Positions 1 through 13,090 of a stretch of 64,000 nt of DNA are shown here, in pieces. The notes under the pieces are model-generated. The model made no database searches, was not told the origin of the DNA, and worked only from the letters and a program-made list of their open reading frames with translations. Position numbers and translations under genes: made by a program. The stretch spans positions 1,313,713 through 1,377,712 of the forward strand of contig NW_009799179.1 in assembly GCF_000213175.1 (NCBI RefSeq), read 5' to 3'. The stretch comes from Neurospora tetrasperma FGSC 2508. Its lineage: Eukaryota > Ascomycota > Sordariomycetes > Sordariales > Sordariaceae. Position 1 is the stretch's first letter, and every line of letters begins with the position of its first letter.

Positions 1-218
1 CCGGGGCGGTTGGCCATGCAGCAGAAAAAAGTTGCGGCGCAGTTGAAAATTTCAAAATTGAAAGTCGCCCGGCCTGCCCTGCCCCACGCAGCCCACTCTT
101 TCAGCGACTGGACCGGCTCAGGCCTTTTAAAACCCTTCAACTTCCTCCTCGTCCCCTTCGTTGTTGCCAGCTTCAGCTCAGTCTCGACATTCCCTTTCCA
201 GACAACACTATCTTCATC

Positions 219-2494
<2,276 letters not shown>

Positions 2495-4507
2495 ATTACC
2501 TTTTAGCTTAACGAAGTGTATGATGCTCGCCTTCCATCTACCAATGGGCGCGATACTTGGGAATAGGAACAGGAACTTTAATTGAAGGCAGGGTCTTGTC
2601 TTGTATCGGCACGACGTCTTCATATACCTCGTTCATTGGGACCGGATACTCAAAAGTTGGGGGGGCCATGTGTATTTGATCTGCATTCTACGGCATCAGT
2701 CGCAGCCCCAGGCAGGGAATGGTTGTTTCCAAGAACGAATGACATACCGGATGGATTTCTTTTCCTTGCCTTTTAGCGCCATTGATCTCTTTATTTATGA
2801 CCCAAAATCTCTTCGGCGCAACTGCATGTAGACTGGGGAAGGTGCAAAAACAATACAAACGATGAACAAAACTTTTACATTGTCTCCCTTTCGATGCAAA
2901 AAGTGACTGTCTTGTTTGTGATTCTTAACTTGTGTTGTCGGATGTGTCGTCCATTTTACAAGGTATCATAACATGTTGTTTAGCTATGTTGGTGTTAACG
3001 CTTATGCCTCTATGATTCATTTGAGGCATCGCTGTATAGTATAAAGACCTGTTGATACAATGACCAGTGCATAATATTTTGTACTGAACGCGTTGCCTAG
3101 TGCGATTTACGGGTCTTTTTACTTGGGTTATGGCCGAGACAATGTTGCCAATGCGTGTGAAGTATCCTCTTATGGCTGTAACTCATTAACATGTGCCCAT
3201 GTGCATTAAGCCGATGCCTCCTTTAGCAGACAATAGCGATAGACCAGTTCTTGGCAATGGCTGTTACCAATCTTGATGTGCATCTTGAATTTGTGTTGTT
3301 GTGTTGTTGTCGACGGACTTTGCATGTGGTCTTGGCTTTTGGATCCCAACCTGGACGGTTGCCAAGATGGGTGGCATTCTCGACTTCACATAACTAACTC
3401 ATCTTTTATATTTGATCGGAGTCATTGTAATGCTCAAGGTGGTTTGGGAGACTCTCAACAAGTATATTTCTGAGGAATCATCACTTCCCCCCCTGAAGGA
3501 GCATTATTCTAGGCTTGGGAGGCAGGGAAAAGATCACAGTACCTGGATTACAAGCTCATCTGGTCTTTACCTTTCATCAATAATTTCTCTTGTGTCTTTA
3601 TGAAGCCATCCAATAACGTGGATTCGAGGATGAAGTTGTTATATGGCCGGACGTCGCCCAGAACAGCAAAACGGAAGTGAACATCTTTCTCAAGAGTTAA
3701 AGGAGCAACATGATTGGCCACACCCGGACAGTGCCGCATCGCATCGTCAGGTCAGTCGAGAAAAAGGTCGTTCGGTCAGCAATTTGACATCTGCTGATTT
3801 TCCCGATCTCCATCTGGACACCTTTCCAGAATTTGACCTTTGGGGCATCTAATTCGTACCAATGGATCGCTCTTTCGTCCGGAGTGAAACAAACAGAATG
3901 CTTCGCCTCCTTTGTATGGAGGCCCAGGTTCGGGATGATTATTAAGACAAAGTCCGGCACGAGAAATCAGACATAACAGCCGGTAGTGGACAGATCATTC
4001 GAAAACATATCTCCGCCTATATGTCCCCTAGTCTCCCACATGTCCATTTCTTTCAGAGTATCTGTCTCTGTTGTTTCCCTACCTTATTTAGCCCGCTATT
4101 GACTGCACTTTCTTCACCCGGACCCCTGTCAGTGCGCTGTCCGTGTGTGTTTATCGAATCTTCGATAAGAATTCTTTCCCTTCGGCAGCGTGTCACAGAA
4201 GACAGGTAACCCCTGCAGAGAGCGACGTCACAGTCTAGACACGTTGAACTCGCCCCTAAAAGTGTACCTCGAGAATCGCTCAAGAAGCACCACGGATTAC
4301 CAGGTAGAGGTACCTTTCATCTCTACACGGGCATTGCTATACGTCGAAAACATCGGATTATCTGAGAACAGCTACGGTCTGGCCACCGTTGCCCCGAAAC
4401 CCTTGGAACATCAAGGTCCACGTATAATTAGCTAGAGTGGCCTCTCTCAAGCTGCCGCTTGCGCCTGGAGGAGACAAGTTCCGGACAAGCAACAACAGCC
4501 GCTCACC
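2495..4507. other. Intergenic: Hsp70 3' region and ERO1 promoter
   Basis: About 2 kb between two genes on the same strand. The first several hundred bases are T-rich and probably hold the Hsp70 3' UTR. Only short ORFs without protein-like composition are present. The one recognisable site is the UPRE-like motif at 4186-4194. I saw no tRNA or repeat. Confidence 0.6.
4186..4194 (+). promoter_or_regulatory. Putative unfolded protein response element (UPRE) of ERO1
   Basis: The bases read CAGCGTGTC, the core of the yeast KAR2 UPRE bound by Hac1. The site lies about 315 bp upstream of the ERO1 start codon and on the same strand. ERO1 is a classic Ire1-Hac1 target in yeast, so the location makes sense. 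It is a single short match and occurs by chance at low frequency; function is inferred. Confidence 0.5.
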
Positions 4508-6683
4508 ATGAAGCCCGCATCGCGGCTTTTCTACTTGTCGCTCTTTGCGCTCTGGAGTCCCGAAGCGCAGTGTAAGAGCGATGAATCATGCGCTGTAAGT
4601 CAAATGTACCATGCGCTAGGAAGCTGTCCGAAGCTAACAGGCGATTCTCCTCCTAGATATCACCAAAAGCCATCGTCAGTGATGCATGCGCCTCCTATTC
4701 CACCCTCGAACAGCTCAACCGCGATATCAAGCCCGCCCTCGAGGACCTAACACGGACGACCGATTTCTTCTCACATTACCGCCTGAACCTCTTCAACAAG
4801 GAATGTCCCTTCTGGAACGACGAGAACGGCATGTGCGGGAACATCGCCTGCGCCGTGGAGACCCTCGACAACGAAGAAGACATACCCGAAGTATGGCGTG
4901 CCAAAGAGCTCGGCAAGCTCGAAGGACCCCGGGCTAAGCACCCGGGAAAGTCCGTCCAGAAAGAAGAACCAAAGCGTCCGCTCCAGGGCAAGCTAGGCGA
5001 GGACGTAGGCGAGTCCTGCGTGGTGGAATACGACGACGAATGCGACGACCGCGACTACTGCGTACCGGACGACGAGGGCGTATCCTCCAAGGGCGATTAC
5101 GTTTCTCTCCTGCGCAACCCTGAGCGCTTCACCGGGTATGCCGGCGACGGCGCCAAGCAGGTCTGGGACGCCATCTACCGCGAGAACTGCTTCCAGAAAT
5201 CCTCCTTCCCCAAGTCCGCATCGCTGGGCGACACCTACTCAGTCCCCAAGAACCCCGCGGCCCAAGATTTCCGCGCTGTCATGCAAGCTGCCGGTCGGCA
5301 GCATATACTCGAGCAGCAGCGCGAGCAGAACCCGCTGGTCCCCTTCGTCACCAAGACCGGTCTCGAGAGCGAAGACGAGTGTCTCGAGAAGCGCGTCTTC
5401 TACAAGATCGTCAGCGGCATGCATGCGTCCATCTCGACGCACCTCTGCTGGGACTTTTTGAATCAGACCACCGGCCAGTGGCAGCCCAACTTGTCCTGCT
5501 ACATCAACCGCCTGCACAAGTTCCCTGAACGCATCAGCAACCTGTACTTTAACTACGCCCTGCTCACCCGCGCCGTCGCCAAACTCGGGCCTTACCTCTC
5601 TTCCCACGAGGAGTACACCTTTTGCACGGGCGACCCGGCCCAAGACGCCGACACACGCGCCAAGGTCCTCGCTGTCACCTCTAAGGCCGCTAACACCGTG
5701 CCTGGCCCTGTGTTTGACGAGTCGATCATGTTCAAGAACGGCGAGGGCCCTTCGCTGAAGGAAGACTTCCGCAACCGCTTCCGCAATATCTCGAGGCTGA
5801 TGGACTGCGTCGGCTGCGACAAGTGTCGATTGTGGGGCAAGTTGCAGACGGCCGGGTACGGAACTGCGCTCAAGGTTCTCTTTGAATTCGCTAACAACGA
5901 CACCTCCGCGACAACTTCCAAGACTGATGAGATCCCGTTCAAGCTTAAGCGCACCGAGCTGGTGGCACTGTTCAATACTTATGCTCGGTTGAGCAGCAGT
6001 TTGGACGCTATTCAGAAGTTTAGGGCGATGGTTGAGGAGAGCGAGGAGGGACAACAATCTCAATCCCACGAACAGATCGAAGGATCCGAGAATTCGGGAG
6101 CCCATCACATCCCTGACCGAGCCAAGAAGCCGAGACATGTTATCGTTTCGACGCCCGTTGCCGCTGATGACGCTGAAGCGTCCGTCACAAATACTGCCAC
6201 AACCGCTGTAGACGAGGCCAAAGCGGCGGGGGTTACTCCTGCTCCAAAGGTTGAGCATCAGCAACAGGTTGACAACAACAACAACAACAACAACAACGAT
6301 GATGATGATGAGTTCCACGAGTTCCAGCGACAACCGCAACAGCCCGACACCGACCCCAACTTTGTCTACAAGAAGAGAACCCTCAAGGATGACTTCGAAA
6401 ACGAGTTCAGGGCGGTACTTGCGGCATTCAAGCTGGTGATCAAGAGCTATTTCAATTTGCCTGCATTGATGTGAGTTGTTTTACCCCTCTGTTTCCAAAT
6501 TCCGCTCCCCTCTGGTCGTTTGTCGCTCCTTGGTGCTGTTCACTTTGCTAACGAATTGTTCAATCACAAAACAGCTACGAAATTACCATTACCGAACTTA
6601 AACGCTTCTGGCAGTTTTACGTCGGTTTGCCCGTCATGCCACGGACTTGGGAGTTCAGGAGACCTAGTCTTGATGAGCTTTGA
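4508..6683 (+). CDS. ero1: ERO1, endoplasmic reticulum thiol oxidoreductase (3 exons)
   Basis: Exons 4508-4594, 4657-6470 and 6575-6683 give 669 aa. The last exon is easy to miss because the frame hits a stop just past the donor at 6471; splicing restores the conserved end YEITITELKRFWQFYVGLPV. The N-terminus is a signal peptide (hydrophobic LFYLSLFALW). The shuttle cysteine pair CGNIAC is at C89/C94 and the FAD-proximal active-site pair is C413-V-G-C416 within CVGCDKC, matching Cys100/105 and Cys352/355 of yeast Ero1. The enzyme passes electrons from protein disulfide isomerase to oxygen through FAD in the ER lumen. A poorly conserved insert of about 150 residues near the C-terminus ends in an Asn run followed by an Asp run (codon repeat 6275-6311). 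A UPRE-like site lies upstream at 4186. Confidence 0.95.
6275..6311 (+). repeat. AAC then GAT codon microsatellite in ERO1
   Basis: Eight or so AAC/CAA-phase triplets run directly into GAT triplets, coding for poly-Asn then poly-Asp in the low-complexity insert of ERO1. Such triplet runs are length-variable between strains in related fungi. Confidence 0.85.
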
Positions 6684-7317
6684 TACAAGGTTTTTCTTTT
6701 CAGCTTTGATATCGAGCAGAGTAATAGACTATGGGGTAGAGAGACGGAGCCTTTTTCTTCTTTCTTGTTTATTTTATAATAAAAGCCAGGCTTTATTATT
6801 TTCTCATTCGTTGGAGTCACACTACTTATCATGACAAATGTTGATGGTATCAAAAAATGATGATACTGTCATGTTATACCACTCGCTTGGCGTTTTCCTT
6901 TGGCTGTCGGTCTCATGGTCAATACACACATAGGTCCATGTACTTCCACACCCTTGTTAAGTAAATATCAATAAATCACTTTTCGTGTGTACTTTTTGTA
7001 TGACTCTTTCAAGTTCGCGCACCTTGGTGGGCATCTTTTTTTACTTGGTTTTTTTTTTTTTTCCTTTTTTCTTTTTTTCTTTTCACTTTGCATGTTTCAC
7101 CCCCGTCCCCAAGTTTCTCCGTCCGATTAGATACTAGGTGACCTATAGCTCCCAGTTTGAATTATCCATGTCCATAAAACAACTTCAGTTGCATGTGATG
7201 TCGAATTTGATTACATGCATCAACCACTCATCCTGCTGCTTTTTCTCCGCCGAATATGATGTCCTTGTTTCAAAGCTTGGACAAAGTGTTTGATGCAGGC
7301 TGGCTGTAGAGACTCTC

Positions 7318-7318
<1 letters not shown>
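6684..7318. other. ERO1 3' region, good-quality side of gap 1
   Basis: Downstream of ERO1, AT-rich with T-runs near 7040-7085. No ORF is supported. From about 6940 to 7318 the sequence is the clean version of the degraded copy at 8038-8416, with an offset of about 1098 bases. Confidence 0.7.
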
Positions 7319-7357
<39 letters not shown>

Positions 7358-7510
7358 AAAAGGAAAAAAAAAGGGGGGGGGGGGAAAAAAAAAAAAGGGG
7401 GACCCAAAGAGAAAACCAAAGAAACTGGAGAGAAAATGCTTCCCCCCCTTTGAGCACCGGGGAGGGGATAAAACCCGGGGCGATAAGCCAAAATACCGTC
7501 GAAAAACCCC
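7319..7510 (+). repeat. Homopurine tract with degraded base calls before gap 1
   Basis: A run of 36 A is followed by blocks of G and A in which base identities look smeared into homopolymers. The order of landmarks (CTTTGAGCACCGGG, ATAAGCCAA, ATACCGTCGAAAA) matches 8417-8608 closely, so this is probably the same locus read poorly after the polymerase crossed the A run. ORFs calling poly-Lys or poly-Phe here are artefacts. Confidence 0.8.
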
Positions 7511-8037
7511 NNNNNNNNNNNNNNNNNNNNNNNNNNNNNNNNNNNNNNNNNNNNNNNNNNNNNNNNNNNNNNNNNNNNNNNNNNNNNNNNNNNNNNNNNN
7601 NNNNNNNNNNNNNNNNNNNNNNNNNNNNNNNNNNNNNNNNNNNNNNNNNNNNNNNNNNNNNNNNNNNNNNNNNNNNNNNNNNNNNNNNNNNNNNNNNNNN
7701 NNNNNNNNNNNNNNNNNNNNNNNNNNNNNNNNNNNNNNNNNNNNNNNNNNNNNNNNNNNNNNNNNNNNNNNNNNNNNNNNNNNNNNNNNNNNNNNNNNNN
7801 NNNNNNNNNNNNNNNNNNNNNNNNNNNNNNNNNNNNNNNNNNNNNNNNNNNNNNNNNNNNNNNNNNNNNNNNNNNNNNNNNNNNNNNNNNNNNNNNNNNN
7901 NNNNNNNNNNNNNNNNNNNNNNNNNNNNNNNNNNNNNNNNNNNNNNNNNNNNNNNNNNNNNNNNNNNNNNNNNNNNNNNNNNNNNNNNNNNNNNNNNNNN
8001 NNNNNNNNNNNNNNNNNNNNNNNNNNNNNNNNNNNNN
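7511..8037. other. Assembly gap 1 (527 N)
   Basis: A run of N with no sequence information. The flanks on both sides represent the same DNA, so the gap may contain nothing. Confidence 0.95.
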
Positions 8038-8415
8038 TTCCCCCCCCCTTTTTAGGAAAATACCAAAAAACCCCTTTTGGGGGGCCCTTTTGGTAGGCCT
8101 TTTCCAGGTTGGCCCCCCTGGGGGGGCCTTTTTTTTTCCGGGGTTTTTTTTTTTTTCCCTTTTTTCTTTTTTTCCTTTCCCCTTGGCGTTTTTCCCCCCC
8201 CTCCCCCAGTTTTCCCCCCCGGTTTGGATCCTGGGGGCCCTATGCCCCCCGTTTGGATTTTCCCTTGCCCAAAAACCACCTTCGTTGCCAGGGGTTGTGG
8301 ATTTTGTTTCCAGGCTTCACCCCCTCTCCCGGGGGTTTTTTTCCCCCCGAAATAGGGGGCCCTTTTTTAAAAGTTGGCCCAAATTTTTTGACCCGGCCGG
8401 CCTGTAGGCCCTCCC

Positions 8416-8416
<1 letters not shown>
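8038..8416 (+). repeat. Degraded second copy of 6940-7318
   Basis: This stretch is full of C, G, T and A homopolymer blocks yet tracks the clean sequence at 6940-7318 landmark by landmark. Examples are TTGTTAAGTAAATATC against TTTTTAGGAAAATACC, and GCAGGCTGGCTGTAGAG against CGGCCGGCCTGTAGGCC. It looks like a low-quality read of the same locus entered from the other side of the A run, not a genomic duplication. Confidence 0.75.
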
Positions 8417-8456
<40 letters not shown>

Positions 8457-8530
8457 AAAGGGAAAAAAAAAGGGGGGGGGGGGGAGAGAGAGAAGAGGGA
8501 GACAGAAAGAGAAAACGAAAGAAACTGAAG
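8417..8530 (+). repeat. Long homopurine tract (A37 then G/A blocks)
   Basis: Thirty-seven A followed by G/A blocks including G12 and an AG dinucleotide run, nearly pyrimidine-free for about 95 bases and then purine-rich. Such tracts can form triplex or slipped structures and stall polymerases, which explains the poor sequence on the far side of it in both copies. Confidence 0.8.
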
Positions 8531-8540
8531 AGAATATGCT

Positions 8541-8600
8541 TCGCCCTCTTTGAGCACCGGGCAGGGCATAACACGCGGCGCGATAAGCCAACATACCGTC
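8541..8600 (-). repeat. Short dispersed repeat, copy 1 (inverted to 47829-47877)
   Basis: The reverse complement shares about 44 of 50 positions with 47829-47877, including the exact shared string TTATGCCCTGCCCGG. No coding potential, terminal repeats or tRNA boxes were seen, so its family is unknown. Confidence 0.6.
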
Positions 8601-9579
8601 GAAAACCACGAAACTGGCCAAACACTGACTTCTTTTTTTTTCTTCATCTATTTTCTTTTTTTTTTTAGGGCGCCGGGCAGATAGCCGAAAGTCCTGCCAG
8701 AAATATGCCCTCCGCGGTACGCACGCAGATGCCGGTACTTACAACTTACACACATGCTATGGTAATGCACAGCGACCGGCCTAAATCTGCCAGCTACGTA
8801 TATATACATATACATATATACCATATGTCCGACGCCCAAGTAGGGATACCGCAAAGACTGGGGCGGATGCCGATCTTTAGGTTTCCTGAATGTCAGGCAT
8901 AATCTGCAAGTATAGGTACTGTCCGAATCTGTGCATTTTATGCCCATCAAAATAAACGGGCGAGACGTGTTGCCACCCTGGATGTTGTAAATTTGATTTT
9001 TGTAATGTCCTACCTTTTCCTGCCTATCTTGCTAAAGACGCTGGAGGGTCAAGACATTCAAATTCACCGTCCGGCATACAATTGCTGACGGAACGACTTC
9101 GACTGGATCTTGCAACCAATTGTTTTCAGATGCGTTGGAAAATGACCTAGAGGCTCTCGCCTGATGGAAGGCTTGAAGTATAGTATTTCCTACACAAACG
9201 GCATCTCCATGTCGTTTTTTTTCTTTTTTCTTTTTTTTCTTTTTCGAAATGATCTTGGATATCTTTTAACTGCTCTCTCCCTTGCGCGACAAACATATGA
9301 ATCCAGGTGTATATCAAGAAATTGTCGAGACGAGAAGACCCGATCGCATTCGAGGCACGAAAACCGTTCTGCATCGTTGTCGAGGCCCTTTGAAATCTCC
9401 GCGTGGGACTCGAGGCAATGCAGGCAATCTCTCCCCTCCGTATCGAAATACTTTCCGGGGTTGCACCCATGTTCGGTAGGGCTTGGATCGCCTTCTTCCC
9501 CTTGGCTCTAACAGTCTGAGGGCGTTTCTAGGCCAGACGAGTATGGCTTGACGTGTGAGAACTGGCAAGGCCCGCGTTC
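8601..9579. other. Intergenic, USB1 3' side
   Basis: Nearly 1 kb without a supported gene. It holds an AT-rich TATA/CATA stretch at 8795-8825, several T-runs (8631-8665, 9213-9245) and the USB1 3' UTR at the right end. Confidence 0.6.
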
Positions 9580-10683
9580 CTATGTAGTCTTGACTGGTAA
9601 GGCGAGACCCTTATCAGGTAGCTCAAACCTGGTAACGTGGTTTCCAATCTTGACCTTGACCGTTTCAACGCGAAAACTTGAGCCAGTACGAAGCTTTTCC
9701 CTGATTGACATGTTTTCACTATACATGGTTTTGCAGTCGTCAAAGATTGAATCCGTCAGCTGCTTTAACGATTCACTTGGACGAGCGTGAGTCCAGGCTA
9801 TCGTGACATGAAAGCGGTAGCCCATGTCTTGCGAATCATAAATTGGCGGTTGACCGTACTCTTTCACGGTCTTGTTGCATCGTTGAATTAGGGTGGTCAG
9901 TCGTGGGTTGGGGCTCGAATCTGCAGTGGTGCCGGTGTTCTGAACCTCACGCACCCGCAGGACTAAGAACGATCGGGTGCTTTCCTCGGATCGATACCAA
10001 TCGACTCCTCCGGAAAAGTCCACCACGAAAGGGCTTACACCACTTGACCTCAACGCTCTGGTTACATCGTCAAGAAAAGCGTCTTTGTTCTTTGAGGTCA
10101 GTGTGATTGGGGCCGACAGGCTGATGTGCAATGGCTTGTCCACGGGTAAATCTGGATCTCGCAAGGCCGTGCTGATTTTTACTCCCTCGAGGTCGGGGTA
10201 ACGTTGAGCAGCAGCAGCTACCTCGGCCTGAAGCTTGTCAACAAGCGACGAGAGGAGCTCACGATCCGCCGAACTGGGATCCCAATCGATATACACGTGG
10301 CTCGGCCAGTTGCCGGGAATATGAGGGACCTGGCGCTGACGTCCTTGGTGCAGGGAAGGATCGTCAGAGACAGCAGCTCGAGTATTAGAGGCGTATAAAT
10401 CATTGAATCGATCTGAGATGGGTGGGAGAGATGATTTTGACTTGGGTGCCGGTTTTGGCGGTATGGTGTGGGTGCCAGAGCTTCGGTCAAGTGGGGCAAT
10501 CGGAGTGGGAGCCGGAGCCAGAGCCGGAGCCGACGGTGGGGCCCGAGTGCCGATGTCACCGTTCCGGCGCCTCTTGAGCTGGGGAGGAATATCAGTTGAA
10601 CTTGATTCTGGTCTGTCCGAAGAGCTTCCACACTCGGACTCGGATCCGGACCCGGACTCATAATCTACCAGAGGCCGTTTCAT
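9580..10683 (-). CDS. usb1: USB1, U6 snRNA 3'-5' phosphodiesterase
   Basis: A single-exon gene of 367 aa if translation starts at 10683 (MKRPLVDYESGSGSESE); an in-frame ATG at 10806 would add 41 residues without family resemblance. The two H-x-[ST] motifs of the 2H phosphoesterase fold are present: LHISLS (about residue 186) and FHVTIAW (about residue 292). The family trims the oligo-U tail of U6 snRNA in the nucleus and leaves a cyclic or 3' phosphate end, protecting U6. The N-terminal 120 residues are Ser/Pro-rich and likely disordered. It is divergent from Pal1, with 2.4 kb between the starts. Confidence 0.9.
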   Translation of the reverse strand: MKRPLVDYESGSGSESECGSSSDRPESSSTDIPPQLKRRRNGDIGTRAPPSAPALAPAPTPIAPLDRSSGTHTIPPKPAPKSKSSLPPISDRFNDLYASNTRAAVSDDPSLHQGRQRQVPHIPGNWPSHVYIDWDPSSADRELLSSLVDKLQAEVAAAAQRYPDLEGVKISTALRDPDLPVDKPLHISLSAPITLTSKNKDAFLDDVTRALRSSGVSPFVVDFSGGVDWYRSEESTRSFLVLRVREVQNTGTTADSSPNPRLTTLIQRCNKTVKEYGQPPIYDSQDMGYRFHVTIAWTHARPSESLKQLTDSIFDDCKTMYSENMSIREKLRTGSSFRVETVKVKIGNHVTRFELPDKGLALPVKTT

Positions 10684-13090
10684 GACTGGCACGTAACGGG
10701 CTGCTCGGTGACCGAGGTTGCTGAGAAGATAGCTGGCTGACTGGGTAAGTAGAGGGGAGCTGAGGTCTGGCTCTAAATTTGTGTGGCCAAGTGGGTGGTG
10801 TACCATGCAAAAAAGAATTGCCCTAAAGATAGAATGGTCAAATCAACCTCCGGATGAATGGCCAAAAAGAAAACCAAGATGTTCCGGTAACAAAAGAATG
10901 AAACTCTCGGTTTGAAGTTGCTGAGCTTGGATATGGTTTTGCCAGGTCGTCAAGGTTTGCTCGAAAGATTTTTGAGGTTGAGGTGCCGCGGTGCCTGGCT
11001 CACTGGGTTCATTCATTTCTGTGTCGCGACGGGAATTTTGAAGCGTGAAGTCGACTTGACGGCAAGATCGAGCCCTTGGCAAGACATGGCGGTAACCGCG
11101 GCTTCTACCTGCACTTCCGCACTTTCTTCCCTCTCTCCGATCCGGCCTTCTATCCGTACATCGATTAGGCTGCTGTCTCTTTGATACAGACGGTGACATC
11201 TTATTTCTAGAATTGCTGTGTAGAGGTAGATTCAAGTCCTCTTTCTAATCCAGCCATCGTATGTACCTACCGTAGGCCCCGAATGACCTGCAGTGCCTTC
11301 CACTACTTTCCATGTGTGGGCAGAATCTTGCCAATATCACCACCCGCACCCCGCAACCACGACCGACCAGCCTAACAAACATGCCGTCGCTGGCCCGGCC
11401 TGGACCTTTGGTCTAGATTGCATCCCTCTCCAGGTTGGCTAAATGCGACTAATGCTCGGCTGGCGGTCATGCTGCCCAACTGAAATGAAGCCGCCGATCT
11501 GCTGGACACATCTGTTCTTGAGGAGGCTAGTAGGAGGGGAAAGAGGATGGCAATTACAGGAAATATTGCACCGCTTCGATACCTTTCGAACTGCCCGTCC
11601 TTGGTAAACGTCGATCTCCTTGTATTTTGGTTTGTTTCGTTTTCTTTTTCAATCTAGGTCCAACAAGTACTAACAGCTCCCGTCATGATGTCCGTTGTGC
11701 TACCTCAACCCGGCCTCAACCTTAACTTCAACCTACCTACTACAACCTACTGTCGATCCCCTGCATCAAGGGCCCTAATGTCTGAACCAGCTGTAACACA
11801 CAGCCGTCCGGAGGCCATGGTGGCCGCACAATTGTCCACTCCGAGACACCCGAGACTGGAACTAAAAAGCGGGAGGGATGACGGAACGTACAACGACTAC
11901 GACGACCAGGTGTACGACAAGCACTGCGTAAGCTTTCTCGTCCTTTGCCCTTTACAACCATGTCGCCCCACAGATCGCCGTGCCCAACCGTCACACTTTG
12001 GGTCCCTCGACAAGAAGCCAAAGTCGTCAGCTCTAAAAAAAACTCTAGCATGGCAGCATGGAAGAATCACCGCCACCAGATCAAAGATGACGGGATGGCT
12101 CCCGGTTTCGGCTTTGGCGGGATTTGCATCGATGTTGACTTGTCCTCCAGTTGTAGTGTTGATCGCAAGCGCTATCAGTTCCCCCCGTTTTGTTAACAGT
12201 TTCGCCTGGTTCCGCCGTATTAACTTAACACCCCTGTTAGTGACGACAGCCATAAAGTCCCGGGTGTTGCGTCACTCCCACCACGTTCCTGCTGATCCCC
12301 TGCCAAGGCGCAGCCACATGAAGACCTCTCCCAACTGCAATGATGCTTCGTCCGGCTTGCTCGACACGACCCTGCGTGTAAGCGTCGGGACACATATAAA
12401 CTGCATGGTCATGCCTCTCTATTTTTTGCTCCGTTCTTTTTTTTCTCCCGGACATATGTATATATATATTTAAAAAGGATACCTACTCATTTACCCACCT
12501 ACGACTCGCATCTTGCCCGCATCCCTCTACTGCACGGCTTGCACTTATACACCCGATTAGGCAAACAAGTATATTCTAGGACCATTCTACGAGCCCGAGG
12601 CCAGCGAAGAATTCGCAACTTGCATACGAGGCCTGCTCGTCATAGTTCCGCCGTGTACCAGTCCTTCTTGTCCAATTTTTGGTACCCACCGTCACAGGCA
12701 CTCACTTGCGTCTACCGCCGGGCATTCCGAAGAAATCTTTCTACTCCGTCAATTTTCGAGCAGAAGCAATAGTATTAATAGAAGAGCAAACCCACCTCCT
12801 TCGCAACTTAACCACAACACTCTCCGGTAACCAAGTTGGAAAGAGAGAAATCCTTATATACCTACGGCTAGCCCTTCCACAACCCACTGGAACCAGGACA
12901 CTTCCTCAGCATCACCTCGTCTCCTCGTCCAAGTGTAGACGAGTCAAAGAAGCTCTTGATCGAGAAAAGCTGGAGCGCTCAACGTACTGTCTCCCTTACC
13001 GGGCATCATCCTAAGGAACACCCTCACCGATTTGTGGAAACCCTCACCCGGAAACCTGAAGCACTCGCTCAAGGAGAATACCAAGATACA
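10684..13090. other. Intergenic between divergent USB1 and Pal1
   Basis: A 2.4 kb region with no gene I can support. Two open frames (10843-11235 minus, 130 codons; 11685-12473 plus, 262 codons) have no recognisable domain and are listed among the rejected items. A short hydrophobic T-run and TATA-like stretch sits at 12430-12475, and pyrimidine-rich DNA at 12890-13090 suits a Pal1 leader. Confidence 0.5.

Noticed and set aside
44-62. GAA/TTC blocks resembling a heat shock element upstream of Hsp70
   Set aside because: The spacing between blocks is three rather than two bases, so the consensus is not met.
5239-6339. Antisense frame of 366 codons in ERO1
   Set aside because: A mirror of the C-rich codon bias of ERO1; no domain.
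7290-8096. Frames with poly-Lys and X runs around gap 1
   Set aside because: They are built from homopolymers and N and carry no information.
10843-11235. 130-codon minus-strand frame between USB1 and Pal1
   Set aside because: Arg-rich first half and Gln-rich second half without a recognised family or splice support; it could be a USB1 leader.
11685-12473. 262-codon plus-strand frame upstream of Pal1
   Set aside because: Composition is not coding-like, and no motif or domain was seen; it probably arose by chance in the long Pal1 promoter.
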